This document shows positions 16,940-24,258 of a stretch of DNA of 39,858 bases, in pieces. The translations under genes were made by a program, and so were the position numbers. The DNA comes from Crocinitomicaceae bacterium (GTDB lineage: Bacteria; Bacteroidota; Bacteroidia; Flavobacteriales_D; Crocinitomicaceae). The DNA lies in NCBI GenBank assembly GCA_025210175.1, contig JAOASF010000183.1:1-39858 (forward strand), given 5' to 3'. A model generated the notes under the pieces. It saw nothing but the letters and a program-made list of their open reading frames with translations. It did no database searches and had not been told where the DNA came from. Each line of letters opens with the position of its first letter. The stretch's first letter is position 1.

Positions 16940-18340
16940 TTAATTTCCTTTTCCTATTTGGAAAAGTTCAAATCCTATTTGAGTTAATAATTCTTTGGAT
17001 AAAATGTTTCGTCCATCAAAAACAAAAGCAGGCTTCAACATTTCCGTATAAATTTGGGTAAAATCAGCATGTTTAAATTCATCCCATTCCGTAAGAACTG
17101 CTATTGCATGTGCTTCCTTTGCGGCATCTTGGGCTGAATTGGCGATTGAAATCCCCTTTCTGTTCTCCTCATGTGATCGTGTATTCAAATAATCCAAATC
17201 AGCTAAGATTTGTTCTTCTGAAACTTTAGGGTCATAAATTACGATTTCGGCATGTTCATTCAAAAGGTAGTCAGCCACGTAAATAGCAGCACTTTCTCGG
17301 GTGTCGTTGGTGTCTTTTTTGAAGGCCCAACCCCAGAAGGCGATTTTCTTTCCTGCCACTGTGTTGAAAAGTGTTTTGACTATTTTTTCTGCGAAACGTC
17401 TTTTTTGATGATCGTTCATGATGATCACTTGCTGCCAATAATCAGCTACTTCATTCAAGCCATAGGAGCGAGAAATGTATACCAGATTGAGAATATCTTT
17501 CTGAAAACAGGAGCCACCAAAACCAACCGATGATTTTAAAAACTTAGGTCCTATTCTCGAATCTTTTCCAATTGCATTCGCTACTTCATCAACGTTGGCT
17601 TCTGTAACTTCACACAACTCAGAAATAGCATTGATGGAAGAAACACGCTGAGCCAAAAAGGCATTAGCGGTTAACTTGGACAATTCGGAAGACCAAACAT
17701 TGGTAGTTAGGATTTTATCTGGTGCAAGCCAATGTGCGTAGATATCCACTAGCGCTTGTTCGGCAAGCTTACCACGTTCGGTTTGTTCGCTACCAATCAA
17801 AACACGATCTGCGTTCAATAAATCGTCTATGGCTGTTCCCTCGGCTAAGAATTCTGGATTCGAAAGGATATCAAATTGCACCCCGTTACCAGTATTGTCT
17901 AAAATGTTACGCAGAGTTTCAGCCGTACGTACGGGTAGGGTAGACTTTTCTACAACTATTTTGTTCGTTTTTGCTACTCGTGCAATTTGGCGTGCACAAA
18001 GTTCAATGTATGTTAAATCTGCAGCCATTCCTTTTCCAATACCATAGGTTTTGGTTGGAGTGTTTACAGAAATAAAAATTAACTCGGCCTCATCAATTGC
18101 CTTATCGACTTCCGTTGAGAAGAACAAGTTTCTTCCTCTAGCTTGTTTTACCACATCTGCCAAGCCCGGTTCATAAACTGGAAGTTCGTCAAAGTTGTTT
18201 GAGTTCCATGCAGCGAAGCGACTTTCGTTTACATCAACAACTGTTACTTTAATTTCAGGGCATTTGAGCGCAATCACACTCATGGTAGGTCCCCCCACAT
18301 AACCTGCACCTATGCAGCAGATAGATTTTATTTTATTCAA
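16940..18340 (-). CDS. ugd: UDP-glucose 6-dehydrogenase, eukaryote-like class
   Basis: This 466-residue protein has GAGYVGGPT (11-19), YEPGL (56-60), [13 protein letters not shown] (92-104), [10 protein letters not shown] (131-140), catalytic Cys278 in [11 protein letters not shown], and [14 protein letters not shown]. These features match the animal/plant-type UGDH rather than the shorter bacterial form. It makes UDP-glucuronate. This is the first gene of the long polysaccharide operon. The start is TTG at 18340: in frame there is a TGA about 36 nt upstream and no ATG between, and the protein begins as family members do. No clear promoter motif was found upstream. Confidence 0.93.
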   Translation of the reverse strand: MNKIKSICCIGAGYVGGPTMSVIALKCPEIKVTVVDVNESRFAAWNSNNFDELPVYEPGLADVVKQARGRNLFFSTEVDKAIDEAELIFISVNTPTKTYGIGKGMAADLTYIELCARQIARVAKTNKIVVEKSTLPVRTAETLRNILDNTGNGVQFDILSNPEFLAEGTAIDDLLNADRVLIGSEQTERGKLAEQALVDIYAHWLAPDKILTTNVWSSELSKLTANAFLAQRVSSINAISELCEVTEANVDEVANAIGKDSRIGPKFLKSSVGFGGSCFQKDILNLVYISRSYGLNEVADYWQQVIIMNDHQKRRFAEKIVKTLFNTVAGKKIAFWGWAFKKDTNDTRESAAIYVADYLLNEHAEIVIYDPKVSEEQILADLDYLNTRSHEENRKGISIANSAQDAAKEAHAIAVLTEWDEFKHADFTQIYTEMLKPAFVFDGRNILSKELLTQIGFELFQIGKGN

Positions 18341-18664
18341 AGCAGCTTCATGATTTGATGCAGCTTCGCCCTTTCACCCACATCGTTTTATGTAGGTTTT
18401 TTAGTGCGAAACCACTGTTTCAGTGCGCGAATTTAACAATAAATTCAGCTCGAAAAACCACGATGCTCGCTTTAACGGTCGAAATAATTCGTTTTAATTA
18501 GGGTGTAAAACGAGATTCTGAAAAGATGCTATGGTAGTATGAAATTTGTGTTAAGAAATAGGTTCACATTTTCAAATGGCCATTCACCCATAATCCTAGG
18601 AAAGAGTGGTGAATTAATAAAAGAAAGATTTAGTTGAAAAAGGTCTTGATTTCTTCTACTGTAC
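18341..18664. other. Intergenic leader upstream of the polysaccharide operon
   Basis: There is no convincing gene here. The stretch lies between the secreted-protein gene and ugd on the same strand and should hold the operon promoter and leader. I found no exact TAnnTTTG on the minus strand. Two inverted repeats are visible. One is CACTGtttCAGTG at 18413-18425, about 75 nt upstream of the ugd start, which could be an operator or leader hairpin. The other pairs ATTCACC (18582-18588) with GGTGAAT (18608-18614) but lacks a T-run on the minus strand, so it is at best a weak terminator for the upstream gene. Confidence 0.4.
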
Positions 18665-19363
18665 TTACCTTTGAGTTTGCAGATCTGTAAAGAGATGAGA
18701 CAAGAGGACTTGATTGTTGCTGAAGGCTGTGTTTTGTTGAATGATTGTCTTGAAGTTACTGTCTTGTTGAGAAATAACAAGGGAAATATCCTCGCTGTTC
18801 TCACCTAGGTGTTTCACATAAATTTCGGTGATTTCCTCTGAGCAAATGGAGATAAATCCAGTGTTGCTTGAACCTTCCGCCAGATATAATTCTCCGACGT
18901 CAATTCCTGCTTGTTTTATTCCAAGAATGGTCCCGTTCCAACCATCTCCTTTTTTATCCAATAATTGAAATTGCAACTCCACCTTGGATGATGAGGGGCA
19001 AACAGAGGTGTTAAAGGAAGAGCCGTAAATCCATGGCATTTCTGTGTCGGGATAGGAGTATTTAAAATAAACTGTGTAGAGCATACCTGGTATCAATCCT
19101 GAAATAGCAACATCATTGATAAGGGATTTGCCGCTGTGTACCAAACCATTTTCTCCTGAACCTGGTAAGCCAGAGGTTCTTACTTCGTACCAATATTCAA
19201 CCGGTGGAAGCAGAGGTAAATCGAAGCTAACTTGAGCGGATTGATCATCGATGGAATGCACACATGCATTCGCCTTCGGGCTTTGACCAAAAAGTGAATT
19301 GGGCGAATAAGATGAAGTCGCTAAGGCAAACGGAAATAGAATTAGAAAGCTCAACAGTTGCAT
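18665..19363 (-). CDS. Secreted protein with fibronectin-III-like and DGWNG domains
   Basis: This predicted 232-residue exported protein has a hydrophobic signal peptide at residues 1-16 (MQLLSFLILFPFALAT). Residues about 35-120 look like a fibronectin type III-style beta sandwich (VEYWYEVRTSG, SGLIPGMLYTVYFKY). Then DKKGDGWNG (136-144) marks a small domain common in secreted Bacteroidota proteins. The frame is open to a TTG at 19411, but the ATG at 19363 puts the signal peptide at the N terminus. No type IX sorting domain is apparent. The cellular role is unknown; it lies alone between the heptamer repeat tract and the polysaccharide operon. Confidence 0.7.
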   Translation of the reverse strand: MQLLSFLILFPFALATSSYSPNSLFGQSPKANACVHSIDDQSAQVSFDLPLLPPVEYWYEVRTSGLPGSGENGLVHSGKSLINDVAISGLIPGMLYTVYFKYSYPDTEMPWIYGSSFNTSVCPSSSKVELQFQLLDKKGDGWNGTILGIKQAGIDVGELYLAEGSSNTGFISICSEEITEIYVKHLGENSEDISLVISQQDSNFKTIIQQNTAFSNNQVLLSHLFTDLQTQR

Positions 19364-19521
19364 GACTTTAGATTTAGTTAAGTGCCTCACGAAATATTCG
19401 TGTTTATGCAATAGAAGTGAACGGGAAAAGTTTGAATAAGTGTAGTACAGGCAAATTAGGCAAAAAAGCGATTAATCCAAATATTAAATTGTTAAAAACG
19501 ATGGTTGGAAATAACTATTAA

Positions 19522-19693
19522 CCATTAACCATTAACCATTAACGCTTAACGGGCACAGTCCCTTTCTCAAGTCCCAAGTCAAAAGCCAAGAGGCAACAGT
19601 CAAAAGTCAAAAGTCAAAAGCCAACAGTCAAAAGTCAAGAGTCAACAGTTAAAAGTCAAAAGTTAACAGTCCAAAGTCCTTCAGTCCATAGTC
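19522..19693. repeat. Degenerate 7-bp tandem repeat tract
   Basis: The tract contains about 24 heptamer units. It opens with three CCATTAA copies (19522, 19529, 19536) and a variant at 19543. It then passes into AGTCAAA-like units whose AG falls exactly every 7 bases from 19570 to 19675 (variants AGCCAAG, AGGCAAC, AGTTAAA, AGTTAAC). Both families share nearly the same 7-base phase, slipping by one base around 19564-19570 and again near 19682. The remainder of the 19364-19698 gap shows no gene. The tract lies just downstream of the Uup stop and some 160 nt upstream of the secreted-protein start. Confidence 0.85.
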
Positions 19694-19698
19694 TAGTT

Positions 19699-21573
19699 TC
19701 AATCCACCAATTCCATCCATCTTTCTGTTTTGGTATCGATGGCATCCATGATTTCTTTCAATTTGATTCCTGCATTGGTGAGCGTTTCACTGTCAGATTC
19801 TGGATTAGAGAGGACGGCTGTGAATTTTTCTTTGTCTTGTTCCAAGGTTTCCAGATCTTTCTCAATTTGTTCCAATTCCATTTTTTCCTTGAAACTCAAT
19901 TTTCTTTTTTCGCCTGAAGAAGATTCCTTTTGAATAGGTTTTTCAACAGTTTTTTCCAACTTGGATTCTGTTCGAATTGCATTGAGAGCTCTTTGTTCAG
20001 CAATTTTGTTCTTGCGGTAAAGGGTGTAGTTGCCGATGATGTCCTTTACTTCCCCCTGACCTTCGAAGACGAAAAGGTGATCCACCATCTTGTCCATGAA
20101 ATAGCGGTCGTGAGAAACTACAATCAAGCAGCCTTCGAAACTTTTTAAGTAATCCTCCAAAACAGACATTACAAAAATGTCTAAGTCGTTGGTTGGCTCA
20201 TCGAGAATTAAAAAATTCGGATTTGCCATCAAAATGGTCAATAACTTTAAGCGTCTTTTTTCTCCTCCACTGAGCTTGTATACGTACTGGTAGTGCATGC
20301 TTCGTGGAAAAAGAAATTTTTCAAGCAATTGGGCTGCTGATAGTTGGCGTCCTTTTTCCAAGGGGATGAATTCAGCTATTTCTCGAATCACATCAATAAC
20401 CTTCGTTTCGTTGTCAGTTTCCAACAAGTCTTGAGAGTAATAGCCAAACTTAACTGTTTCACCAATGACAATTTTTCCTGCGTCAGGCTGAGTTTCTCCA
20501 GTTATCAGTTTGAGAAAGGTGCTCTTTCCCGTTCCATTTTGTCCGACAATACCGAGGCGTTCTTTGCGCTTGAAATGGTAGTCAAATTTGTCTAGGATGA
20601 CGCGATTTGGAAAGCTTTTTCCAACTTTATGAAGTTCGACAATTTTGGTTCCCAAACGCTCCATTTTAACCGGGATATCCATTTCATCTTCATCCAAACG
20701 CTGGGAAGCCACTTTTTTGGTTTCGTGAAAGGCATCTATTCTCGCTTTTTGTTTGGTGCCTCTAGCCTTGGGCTGTCTGCGAATCCAATCAAGCTCTTTT
20801 TTGAATTGATTGCGAGCCTTGTCGATGGTCGATTGCATTTGCTCCTGTCGTTCGGCCTTTTTTTCGAGGTAATAGGAAAAGTTTCCTTTGTATTTGAATA
20901 GCGTTTCGTCGTCCAATTCCAATATGTGATCGCACACAACTTCTAAAAAATACCGGTCGTGCGTCACCATCAAAAGTGTGGATGAAGTCTTAGAAAGGTG
21001 GTCTTCGAGCCATTCTATCATGTCCAAATCCAAGTGATTGGTTGGTTCGTCAAGAATTAAAAAATCGGCACCTGAGATCAGAACTTGAGCTAGAGAAACT
21101 CGCTTCTTTTGTCCACCCGACAACTCACGCACCTTCTTGTCGAATTCGTCAATTTTAAGAACGGAAAGAATTTGTTTAACCTTGGTTTCGGTATCCCACA
21201 AATCGAGATTGGTAATGATTTCTGTGAGACGTTGAATTTCGTCTAAATCATTGTGAGCAAGAGCATCGTTGTATTCTTTCAAGAGGCGAAGCGACTCAAT
21301 ATCCGCATCAAATACAGCGTCCAAAATGCTCAAATCAGGATTCAAATCCTCTGCCTGTTCCATAAAGGCAACGCTGTAGTCTTTGCGAAAAACGACCTTG
21401 CCCTGGTCAACACTTTCCTTGCCCAATAAGCATTTCAATAAAGTCGATTTTCCTGATCCATTCTTGGCGACTATAGCCATTTTATCGCCGTGGTCCATAC
21501 CAAAGGTAAGGTCAGCAAAAATCAAACGATCCCCGAATGATTTCGTGAGGTTTTCAACGCTTAATACGTTCAT
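19699..21573 (-). CDS. uup: ABC-F ATPase, Uup type
   Basis: This 624-residue soluble protein has two ABC ATPase domains and no membrane segments. Domain 1 has AKNGSGKST (36-44), LSGGQKKR and DEPTNHLDLD. Domain 2 has GQNGTGKST, LSGGEKRR and DEPTNDLD. The interdomain linker contains RRQPKARGTKQKARIDAF, typical of Uup, and a charged C-terminal coiled coil covers about residues 560-624. ABC-F proteins act on ribosomes, and Uup is also linked to DNA-structure tolerance. The first Walker A begins with Ala instead of Gly. It is the last gene of the operon with pgm and the DUF4293 gene, 10 nt after the latter. Confidence 0.9.
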   Translation of the reverse strand: MNVLSVENLTKSFGDRLIFADLTFGMDHGDKMAIVAKNGSGKSTLLKCLLGKESVDQGKVVFRKDYSVAFMEQAEDLNPDLSILDAVFDADIESLRLLKEYNDALAHNDLDEIQRLTEIITNLDLWDTETKVKQILSVLKIDEFDKKVRELSGGQKKRVSLAQVLISGADFLILDEPTNHLDLDMIEWLEDHLSKTSSTLLMVTHDRYFLEVVCDHILELDDETLFKYKGNFSYYLEKKAERQEQMQSTIDKARNQFKKELDWIRRQPKARGTKQKARIDAFHETKKVASQRLDEDEMDIPVKMERLGTKIVELHKVGKSFPNRVILDKFDYHFKRKERLGIVGQNGTGKSTFLKLITGETQPDAGKIVIGETVKFGYYSQDLLETDNETKVIDVIREIAEFIPLEKGRQLSAAQLLEKFLFPRSMHYQYVYKLSGGEKRRLKLLTILMANPNFLILDEPTNDLDIFVMSVLEDYLKSFEGCLIVVSHDRYFMDKMVDHLFVFEGQGEVKDIIGNYTLYRKNKIAEQRALNAIRTESKLEKTVEKPIQKESSSGEKRKLSFKEKMELEQIEKDLETLEQDKEKFTAVLSNPESDSETLTNAGIKLKEIMDAIDTKTERWMELVD

Positions 21574-21583
21574 GTGTGTTAGG

Positions 21584-22060
21584 TTAACGCAGCCTGTCTA
21601 AGGAGTCCAAAAGAGAACGATCTCTTTTTATTCCGATGTTTGCTAAAAAAGTAAATGGAAAACCTGCTACAAAAAGTAGGAAACCAAGCCCGATCTCTCG
21701 CGTAGTGACTTCTCCGTCTATCCAATTTCCTCCAAGGGAAATGAATAGTGTAGCGAAAAGAAGGATTACGAAATAGGTAAAGAAGAGCGAACGGCCAAGT
21801 TTAAATTGTTTTTTCAAATTTTTAAACTGTAGTAAGGTGGCCACCGCAGAAAGCAACAAAACCCCGATGATGGCAATGCCAAAATGGAAGCTTGAGCTCA
21901 ATGTTTCTCCTGTTGTTGGGTCTATCTTGGTGGTTTTAATCGCCGAAAGTTGATAGGTCATTGCTTCGCTTGAAAAGGTAACAACTTCAACTCCAAAGAA
22001 CAAAGAGAGTAGAAGGAGTATACAAATTCCGAGGTAAATCGATTGAACGCGTTGTATCAT
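21584..22060 (-). CDS. DUF4293 family membrane protein
   Basis: This small 158-residue protein begins MIQRVQSIYLGICILLLLSL, characteristic of the Bacteroidota-specific DUF4293 family. Four hydrophobic segments are visible (about 6-25, 60-79, 92-110 and 122-145), with a basic C-terminal tail ending in RDRSLLDSLDRLR. The function is unknown. It lies one base after the phosphohexomutase stop and 10 nt before uup, so it is translated from the same transcript. Confidence 0.8.
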   Translation of the reverse strand: MIQRVQSIYLGICILLLLSLFFGVEVVTFSSEAMTYQLSAIKTTKIDPTTGETLSSSFHFGIAIIGVLLLSAVATLLQFKNLKKQFKLGRSLFFTYFVILLFATLFISLGGNWIDGEVTTREIGLGFLLFVAGFPFTFLANIGIKRDRSLLDSLDRLR

Positions 22061-22061
22061 C

Positions 22062-23468
22062 TTAACAAATGGTTTCTTCGGTGTGCTTTAAAATTTGTCG
22101 AACTTCCTCCAAAGTTGGTGCTTCTGCATAGGTTCTCAATACAGGTTCAGTACCACTCGGACGAATCATTAACCAGCGTTGGTCATCAAAGAAAAATTTG
22201 AATCCATCAATGGTCTCTATTCGATCAATTTTATAAGGTCCAAATGCATCGTAGCCATTCGAATTGCAAGCTTCTATAATACTTTGCTTCAAGTCTTCGG
22301 TGATATGCAAGTCGCTTCTTTCGAATTGGAACCCGCCAACTATTTCATAAACTTCAGCTATCAAATCGTCTAAGGATTTACCAGACTTGGCCATGAATTC
22401 CCAAATGATCAATCCCATCCAAATTCCGTCGCGCTCTGGAATGTGTCCTTTTACGGCAATACCACCTGATTCTTCGCCTCCTAGCAAAACATCTTCTTCA
22501 ACCATGCGGTTTCCGATATATTTAAATCCAACTTTTACGGTTTCAAATGGAAGTCCATAGTGCTCGGCCATTTTGTTAACCCTAGGTGTACACGAGAAAG
22601 CGGTAACAATCTTACCCGACATTTGCTTGTATTTCACCAGGTAGTGAATCAACAACAAGATGATGTGATGGGAGTCGATGAATTCACCTTTGCCGTTGTA
22701 CAAACCAATTCGATCGGCATCTCCATCAGTGGCCAAGGCGCAGTCAATATTTTTTTCTGTTTTAATGAAGTTCTCGAGTTCCTGCAGGTTTTTTGCAATA
22801 GGTTCCGGTGCTGTTCCTTTAAAAGAAGGATTGTAGTCGCAATGCAAAAGGGTTGTATTGGGCAAAATTTGTTTCAATACATTCATCCCTGCTCCATACA
22901 TGGCATCGTAAGCAAAGCGCAAGCCACTTTTTTCGATAGCGTCTAGGTCAAAATTGGCCTTCACGTGATCGATGTATCTTTTTTCGAGGTCTATGATTTC
23001 AACCAAACCAGCTTCCATTGCTTTTTCAATTGAAATATTGGCCAAGTCGATATCGTTATGATCCAAAATTAAATCCTCCACTTCTTGAATTTGAGCAGGA
23101 GGTAACGGACCACCAAAATGTGCCTTTAGTTTAAAACCGTTGTATTCCGGTGGATTGTGAGATGCAGTAAGCACAACCCCTAAGGAAGCTCCTGTTTGTT
23201 TGGTTCCCAATGAAACCATGGGCGTAGATACAAAGGCAGGTGCCATTTTAACCGCAATCCCTTCGTGGATGAAAACTTTTACGGCTGTTTCCATGAACAA
23301 TTTGCCCGCAAATCGACAATCGTGCCCGATTACAATTGACGGTTGGGTAAAGTTTTCTTTGACCCATTTTGCCGTTGCCAAAGTAACTCGAGCTACATTT
23401 TCAGTGGTAAATTCTTGTGCAATTATGGCTCTCCAGCCATCTGTTCCAAATTTTATTTTAGTTGCCAA
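22062..23468 (-). CDS. Phosphoglucomutase/phosphomannomutase
   Basis: This 468-residue alpha-D-phosphohexomutase has GTDGWR (8-13), the phosphoserine loop TASHNPPEYNG with Ser103, the metal loop DGDADR (248-253) and a C-terminal RPSGTEPVLRTY phosphate-binding loop. It interconverts hexose 6- and 1-phosphates. Glucose or mannose specificity cannot be read from motifs, but glucose-1-phosphate would feed UDP-glucose and hence Ugd. The start is TTG at 23468: in frame the upstream codons are TGA-AAG-AAA, so nothing earlier is possible. A TAnnTTTG element lies 23-30 nt upstream. First gene of a three-gene operon. Confidence 0.9.
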   Translation of the reverse strand: MATKIKFGTDGWRAIIAQEFTTENVARVTLATAKWVKENFTQPSIVIGHDCRFAGKLFMETAVKVFIHEGIAVKMAPAFVSTPMVSLGTKQTGASLGVVLTASHNPPEYNGFKLKAHFGGPLPPAQIQEVEDLILDHNDIDLANISIEKAMEAGLVEIIDLEKRYIDHVKANFDLDAIEKSGLRFAYDAMYGAGMNVLKQILPNTTLLHCDYNPSFKGTAPEPIAKNLQELENFIKTEKNIDCALATDGDADRIGLYNGKGEFIDSHHIILLLIHYLVKYKQMSGKIVTAFSCTPRVNKMAEHYGLPFETVKVGFKYIGNRMVEEDVLLGGEESGGIAVKGHIPERDGIWMGLIIWEFMAKSGKSLDDLIAEVYEIVGGFQFERSDLHITEDLKQSIIEACNSNGYDAFGPYKIDRIETIDGFKFFFDDQRWLMIRPSGTEPVLRTYAEAPTLEEVRQILKHTEETIC

Positions 23469-23490
23469 TTTCTTTCAATTTAATTGACTC

Positions 23491-23498
23491 CAAATATA
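23491..23498 (-). promoter_or_regulatory. -7 promoter element of the phosphohexomutase operon
   Basis: On the minus strand the bases read TATATTTG, an exact match to the Bacteroidota -7 consensus TAnnTTTG, 22 nt before the TTG start. A clear TTG at the -33 position is not seen. Confidence 0.65.
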
Positions 23499-23579
23499 GC
23501 AACACTAATGGGAATTGATGGAGGAGATGCCCGAGTTAAAATGAAATTCTTGCTAAGAAATCGTAAAGAAGGAGATCTT

Positions 23580-23960
23580 TTATTGATTATCATCATTCTC
23601 CTTTTTCTTGTCAATCACTTTTCCAGTAATTGCACCCGCACCTGCACCAATGATACCTCCTACGATCGCTCCTTTCCCTTTTTTCTTGCTTACAGCCGCT
23701 CCAGTAATTGCTCCAGCTCCGGCTCCAATTAGAGCTCCCTTGGCTGTGTTACTCATTTTTTTATCCTTTTCTTGAGAAGTTGTGGTATTGGATGAAGTCG
23801 TCGTGGATGGTGCGCTTTGTGCTGGACTAACTTGTTCAACTTCGGCTGAATCCATTGGCTCTTCTGCCACCTCCTTGTCTTGAGAACAAGAAATGAATAA
23901 ACTTCCTGCCAAAAAGAATCCGACAATCTTTTGTACTTGTGTGTTTTTAAACCTTTTCAT
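23580..23960 (-). CDS. Glycine-zipper lipoprotein
   Basis: This 126-residue protein has a lipoprotein signal peptide ending in the lipobox LFISC (Cys25). A Ser/Thr-rich low-complexity spacer with QEKDKKM follows, then two glycine-zipper repeats (GALIGAGAGAITGAAV and GAIVGGIIGAGAGAITGKVI, about residues 75-118), each flanked by lysine clusters. Such zippers insert into or pack against membranes, as in the OmpA/SmpB-associated and YMGG-like families. It is probably anchored in the outer membrane. The start ATG at 23960 follows a long shared intergenic region, so it is transcribed alone. The role is unknown; an envelope-stress function is only a guess. Confidence 0.8.
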   Translation of the reverse strand: MKRFKNTQVQKIVGFFLAGSLFISCSQDKEVAEEPMDSAEVEQVSPAQSAPSTTTSSNTTTSQEKDKKMSNTAKGALIGAGAGAITGAAVSKKKGKGAIVGGIIGAGAGAITGKVIDKKKENDDNQ

Positions 23961-24258
23961 GATCTTTCTTTTTCATCAATCTACTGAAAATAGAATACCA
24001 AAACCTCCACTTGTTCGATTTGTCGGTGTGCAAACAATTGAAAATCAAATTTTTATATACTTGAAGTGCTAGCTTGAAAGCCAGCGATTTTTTCACCTTT
24101 GGCAATTTTATTTTCAAATTGAAAAACTGAATTTTTTTGAAAAATTGTTAGATTTCCAGCCGATAAGTGAAATTTAAACCAACTCCAAGAGGAGATAAGT
24201 AATAGGTTTTCTTTAACTTCACGAAACAAGACTCAAATTTCAACTGGCGTTAGTAAAT
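23961..24258. other. Divergent intergenic region
   Basis: No gene is seen. The region separates the glycine-zipper lipoprotein (minus) from the REC-PAS-PP2C gene (plus) and must hold promoters for both. It is very AT-rich. Only imperfect -7 candidates were found on the plus strand, for example TAGGTTTT at 24203-24210 and TAGATTTC at 24149-24156, and none matching exactly on the minus strand. Confidence 0.4.

Noticed and set aside
19522..19693. CRISPR-like array
   Set aside because: Units are only 7 bp and tandem, with no unique spacers and no cas genes nearby.
19930..20901. Several plus-strand open frames within uup
   Set aside because: All are antisense to a long, motif-rich ABC-F gene and show no domain of their own.
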